A DNA stretch of 20,135 nucleotides from Rhizaria sp. SCN 62-66 (Eukaryota > Rhizaria, unplaced), in assembly GCA_001724265.1 (NCBI GenBank), contig MEDY01000460.1, forward strand, positions 1-20,135. Direction: 5' to 3'. Within the stretch, counting starts at the first letter, position 1; each line of letters starts with the position of its first letter. A program made the position numbers and the translations under genes. Below, in pieces: positions 17,801-20,135 of the stretch. Under the pieces are notes generated by a model, which was not told where the DNA came from, did no database searches, and saw only the letters and a list, made by a program, of their open reading frames with translations.

Positions 17801-19851
17801 ACCCCGCGGCGAAGAAGAAGCTCATGGCCGATGCTAAGGCCGCGGGCGACCTGGGCCGCTTCAACAAGTTCTGGTCCAAGCTGCCCGACATGGCAAAGAA
17901 CCGCGCTCTTGCCGAGGAGGCTGAGATCGACGACCTGTTTGATCCCGTGCTGAGCGAGGCCGCGGGTGGCGCGCTTTTGTCGACCCTGTTGGGCATCATC
18001 AGCACGCCGTTGCGCGAGATGGATGCCGCGATGTCGAAGCTGAGCGAGGACGCGCAAGACGAGCTCCCGCTCGATCTCAACCTCGCTGACCGACTTGAGC
18101 AGCCCTCGGCGCGCGAGTGGGGCACGCTCGGCTACGCCAAACGGCAGATGAACTTCACCGACGGGCTCGTGCGCGATCTGCGCGCGCAGAAGATGGAGCT
18201 GGAGAAGCACCTCGCTGGCGAAGGATTGCCCGACGCGAGCCGGAAGAAGTTCGAGGCGATGCTTGACGAGATCAAGGGTCAGCTGCAGCCGCTCGACACG
18301 CAGCACAACATGTACGAGGCCATTATCCAGGCGATCAATGACCACCAGAAGGAGCAGTTCCAGCACATGACGCCCAACGAGCAGCTCATGTTCGAGCGCA
18401 AGCGTGCTAAGGAGGAGGCCAAGCTGGACGAGTACTTCCGCAAGCAGGCCGAGGACGCACAAAACGCGCTCGACGCTAAGGGCAAGGTTCCCAATAAGAC
18501 CGACTCGTTGATTGACAAGGTTCTGCGCGACCACAAGGACGACTGGACTGAGAAGGTGACCGACACCAAGACGCTGCTCAAGCCCGTGACGGATGACCTC
18601 ATCGACGACTTTGGCGGCGACCTCGATATTAACTGGATGACGAACCGGTTCGGCGATCTCTCTGGCATCGATCATGATATCATCGAAGATCTCAAACTGC
18701 TCACGGAGACTCAGGCCGCGCACTACTTGGCAATTAAGATGGCCGAGAACGAAGCCGATGCGACGTTTGCGCGCTTGCTCGAGGCCAAGGCAGCACAAGC
18801 TGCGCTCACAGTCCCCGAGCAGATGCGTCTCGCTGACTACTCCGCCTTCCTGGACCGGCGCTACCCGATGTACGACCGGCTGTACCACGTTCTCGAGAGC
18901 GGGCCACAGGGTGAGGCCAAGTACGTGCAGTTCGCCACGCTCGACGTTGAGCGTGAGCGCACGCAGGACTTGTTCCTCGCCAAGCGTATCCAGGACGCCA
19001 AGATCGACATGCTTGACTGGCGCGATGTCCGCGAGCAGTGCGCCGCCGACACTTTCTGCGCCGCGATGGCCAAGCTCGGCGGCATGACCCGCCCCTCGCT
19101 GGCCGTGGGCGCAGACGGTGTGGTCACCGACGACGGCATTGAGCTGAGCGAGGATGTGCTCTCGCAGCTGCACCGCAACCTGCACGCGCAGTGCTGTGTG
19201 TCGCAAGACGTGGTGTACATGATCATTAACACCGTCGCTGACGGCAAGGTGACGCGCAAGAACCTCGTCAAGTCGCTGCACGCGCTCCATGTGGCATGCA
19301 CGCGCGATACGAACGTGTACTGGGATTCGCAGGTGATGTTTCCCACCACCGGCGCGTTCGGCATCTTCACGCGCGATCAGGCAGAGCTCGTCTTCGGCTT
19401 CAACGACCACGACGTCGGCACGGCCTACTACGACAAGTTCATCAAAGCGCTGCAGATGGCAACCGAGAAGGCCGAGCGCGCCGAGCAGGCCGCCGGCATC
19501 GTGCCGTTCCCGGCGGACATCTTCTCGCGCCGCGCGCTGGGGCTTGGTCACGGCACGTCGGGCGCCGAGTTCTACGGCGCTGGCGAGGTCAACGAGCACG
19601 CCATGACTCCCGGTGTGTCGGTGCTGCCCGTGGACCGCCTCGCGCTGGCGCCTGGGAAGGACCTCTTCATCTCGGCCGAGGAGCTCGTCGGCTCCAAGAA
19701 GAAGGACGCTGTGGTGGATGAGGACGGCAACGTACTCAAGCCGGGCGCCGAGCGCGCCGCGCGCATCCGTGTCGGGTACTGGGACATGCGTCATCACCTG
19801 GTCGCCGCGCCAGACGTCCACCTCTACAGCCCGACGGGGTGGTCGTATTGA
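14881..19851 (+). CDS. Giant ankyrin-repeat and coiled-coil protein, family not recognised
   Basis: 1656 aa, one exon, ATG after TCACACC, TGA stop. Order of parts: Ala/Asp-rich N-terminus (1-35); charged helix (about 38-80); first ankyrin block at about 243-325 (TFLHCAARDGEAEIAAWLLN, then DTPAHLAI and LIERGADLTIRN); coiled coil at about 386-440; second ankyrin block at about 487-623 (CTPLHLAVLHFKPMLAEALL, ATALHFAARQ, VKLLEAGAPRDARD), interrupted by an acidic insert near 540-580; long Glu/Arg/Ala coiled coil at about 645-815; then an 830-residue, mostly helical, C-terminal region of no recognised fold. Ankyrin repeats bind proteins and long coiled coils oligomerise, so a cytoskeletal or flagellar scaffold is plausible; that is inference. 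No kinase, protease or nuclease motif and no membrane span is seen. Codon bias is uniform throughout, so no frameshift is suspected. Confidence 0.85.
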   Translation: MSSDAPADAGPAPEVPEATTATATAAAGTDASADAAALTDKELRRKQKVEEQTNKVRRKALEEARQKASSRKTEAAHEAEDDTTAAEMTEEQKTLLAKLKELPKTGRLPDSLPAPVDGLPRRLTQLELDLARRLADGKGDDALHALYKRFADDRTQAEDEIAKLRTASVEAWRGKAFKGKTGADLEARMAKQEGKARKLLKTVQKQFIVLSKAATATLQNLEQADEFVKIGMFQLDKGDDANKDTFLHCAARDGEAEIAAWLLNRGASPNATNDQGDTPAHLAITAVAAGDKPGAWATLWHLIERGADLTIRNLAGKTVADVAQEQGPPIEVWAMANLIALAHAALESVADQLPFPLPGKAEKPTAVLMPALPKTEVQRLGLKDWKARQILEANQRREEEAARAAAEEESARKAAEEAEERRKELLQLKKASKILQKNLEELFQNIPRESSARAIVELLCAPPHLRTIREKLIDVSSPPAAEAAGRKCTPLHLAVLHFKPMLAEALLAAEADATAVDASQATALHFAARQLADAHAGIGLAAPAAAPADDDAAAEAEGEGDDKKAAKDEEEDTAIAFKLTVPAAQELMVKLLEAGAPRDARDSEGRTAADLLPTDELKAWLTGVQVRTELFDEGRKNRILSGLLQLLEATRSAEEQQRAAEAQARVDAKRRAVELRKQRALEEAKRKQEEEMTAALLVAAEAQRRMEEIEKEREAADLARKEKDRKFEEDMAEARRVEEEQRKREEEEKALADAQLAARLEQGKISQEQKAVAEAQANQRRLEAEVAAEAARADAALKAKLEAAARGGRWPISGPETPEQARQRTKIEGEEAAEDLEIAKMYDGSFDSIFTSLDLTASHPTKDQVDALNVHLTDFTKRQMLKLGHELKYFRKGVIGLAVGAYDALQSYETLWEQVKSLDELIDASIGETKTYKKAMSQTGFYTARITREAQRRIQVLAVNQNIYEDLMNKIVNDPAAKKKLMADAKAAGDLGRFNKFWSKLPDMAKNRALAEEAEIDDLFDPVLSEAAGGALLSTLLGIISTPLREMDAAMSKLSEDAQDELPLDLNLADRLEQPSAREWGTLGYAKRQMNFTDGLVRDLRAQKMELEKHLAGEGLPDASRKKFEAMLDEIKGQLQPLDTQHNMYEAIIQAINDHQKEQFQHMTPNEQLMFERKRAKEEAKLDEYFRKQAEDAQNALDAKGKVPNKTDSLIDKVLRDHKDDWTEKVTDTKTLLKPVTDDLIDDFGGDLDINWMTNRFGDLSGIDHDIIEDLKLLTETQAAHYLAIKMAENEADATFARLLEAKAAQAALTVPEQMRLADYSAFLDRRYPMYDRLYHVLESGPQGEAKYVQFATLDVERERTQDLFLAKRIQDAKIDMLDWRDVREQCAADTFCAAMAKLGGMTRPSLAVGADGVVTDDGIELSEDVLSQLHRNLHAQCCVSQDVVYMIINTVADGKVTRKNLVKSLHALHVACTRDTNVYWDSQVMFPTTGAFGIFTRDQAELVFGFNDHDVGTAYYDKFIKALQMATEKAERAEQAAGIVPFPADIFSRRALGLGHGTSGAEFYGAGEVNEHAMTPGVSVLPVDRLALAPGKDLFISAEELVGSKKKDAVVDEDGNVLKPGAERAARIRVGYWDMRHHLVAAPDVHLYSPTGWSY

Positions 19852-20135
19852 GCGGAACTGAACAACAACGCTCATGGGAGTGCCGATATGTGTTTTATTG
19901 ACCATTGCTAAAGTATATGTATAATAGATTGTAATCTAATCATGCAGAGAATGGAGCGATTGAGTTGTGATCCGTATTCGCTGTAGAAGCGGGACGACGA
20001 TGAACAGGGCCAGTCGTAGTTGTGAATACCTCTAATAATAATAACCCCTATGTAGCGTCAACTAAAAAACGCCAAAAACGCAGTTTTCGGCAGGTAACTT
20101 CCACAATAGAAATCTCTGTGAAATAATCGTCAAAG
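19852..20135. other. 3' flank of the ankyrin gene
   Basis: AT-rich, no gene. TGTTTTATTGACC and ATATGTATAATAG at about 19890-19927 are where a 3' end could form. The second arm of the inverted repeat lies at 20041-20072. The outer 60 bases resemble the outer flank of the left arm only weakly. Confidence 0.6.
20041..20072 (+). repeat. Right arm of 32-bp perfect inverted repeat
   Basis: Plus-strand copy of the 32-mer found on the minus strand at 67-98, beginning ATAACCCCTATGTAGCGTCA. It starts 190 bases past the stop of the ankyrin gene and points the same way as that gene, as the left arm does relative to its own gene. The preceding bases (TAATAATA) are not shared with the left copy. Confidence 0.9.

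Noticed and set aside
19190-19470. EF-hand pair near the C-terminus of the ankyrin protein (TVADGKVTRKNL and FNDHDVGTAYYDKF)
   Set aside because: The loops lack the acidic residue at position 12 and do not align to the 12-residue EF-hand pattern without shifts; at most degenerate.
17689-19905. 738-codon ATG-initiated open frame antisense to the ankyrin gene (also 15478-17535, 685 codons)
   Set aside because: Long antisense frames arise from the strong C/G-ending codon bias of the sense gene. The translation lacks domain signatures, while the sense frame has ankyrin and coiled-coil features throughout.
67-20072. A Polinton/Maverick-like or other 20-kb DNA transposon bounded by the inverted repeat
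   Set aside because: Size and inverted ends fit, but no polymerase, integrase, capsid, ATPase or transposase is present, the genes look like host genes with host introns, and the repeats lie inside the window without visible target-site duplications.

Overview
The window looks like nuclear DNA of a GC-rich unicellular eukaryote. Long GC-rich, strongly C/G-ending reading frames are separated by short AT-rich gaps. GT-AG introns are present. Proteins are full of Ala, Gln, Ser, Asp and Asn runs, and the two identifiable genes (a SAGA DUB-module zinc-finger protein and the box C/D snoRNP factor Bcd1/ZNHIT6) are eukaryote-specific. TAG, TGA and TAA all serve as stops, so the standard code fits. 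I cannot name the lineage; a free-living protist is the most likely source. Several computed frames began at GTG or TTG, so I moved those starts to the first credible ATG.

Layout, left to right. 1-324: AT-rich 3' flank carrying one arm of a 32-bp inverted repeat. 325-4131 (-): two-exon gene for a 1167-aa Sgf11/ATXN7L3-type protein rich in Gln, Ala and Ser. 4132-4993: divergent promoter region. 4994-7519 (+): 841-aa protein with a probable mitochondrial presequence. 7520-8596: AT-rich stretch holding an uncertain small spliced gene on the minus strand. 8597-9667 (-): 356-aa single-pass membrane protein. 9668-10140: divergent promoter region. 10141-13041 (+): Bcd1/ZNHIT6 with an unusually large low-complexity insert. 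13244-13769 (-): three-exon gene for a 92-aa protein, perhaps with further exons upstream to 14026 or 14528. 14881-19851 (+): intronless 1656-aa ankyrin and coiled-coil protein. 19852-20135: 3' flank with the second repeat arm.

The genes do not form one pathway. The two that can be named act in nuclear gene expression: chromatin deubiquitination and snoRNP assembly. The others look like mitochondrial, membrane and scaffold proteins. Neighbouring genes are arranged as divergent and convergent pairs plus one possible tandem pair. The most striking unexplained structure is the perfect 32-bp repeat, inverted, about 70 bp from each end of the window. It lies about 200 bp downstream of the stop codon of the outermost gene on each side, in the same orientation relative to that gene. 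I found no transposase, integrase, viral, rRNA or tRNA gene.
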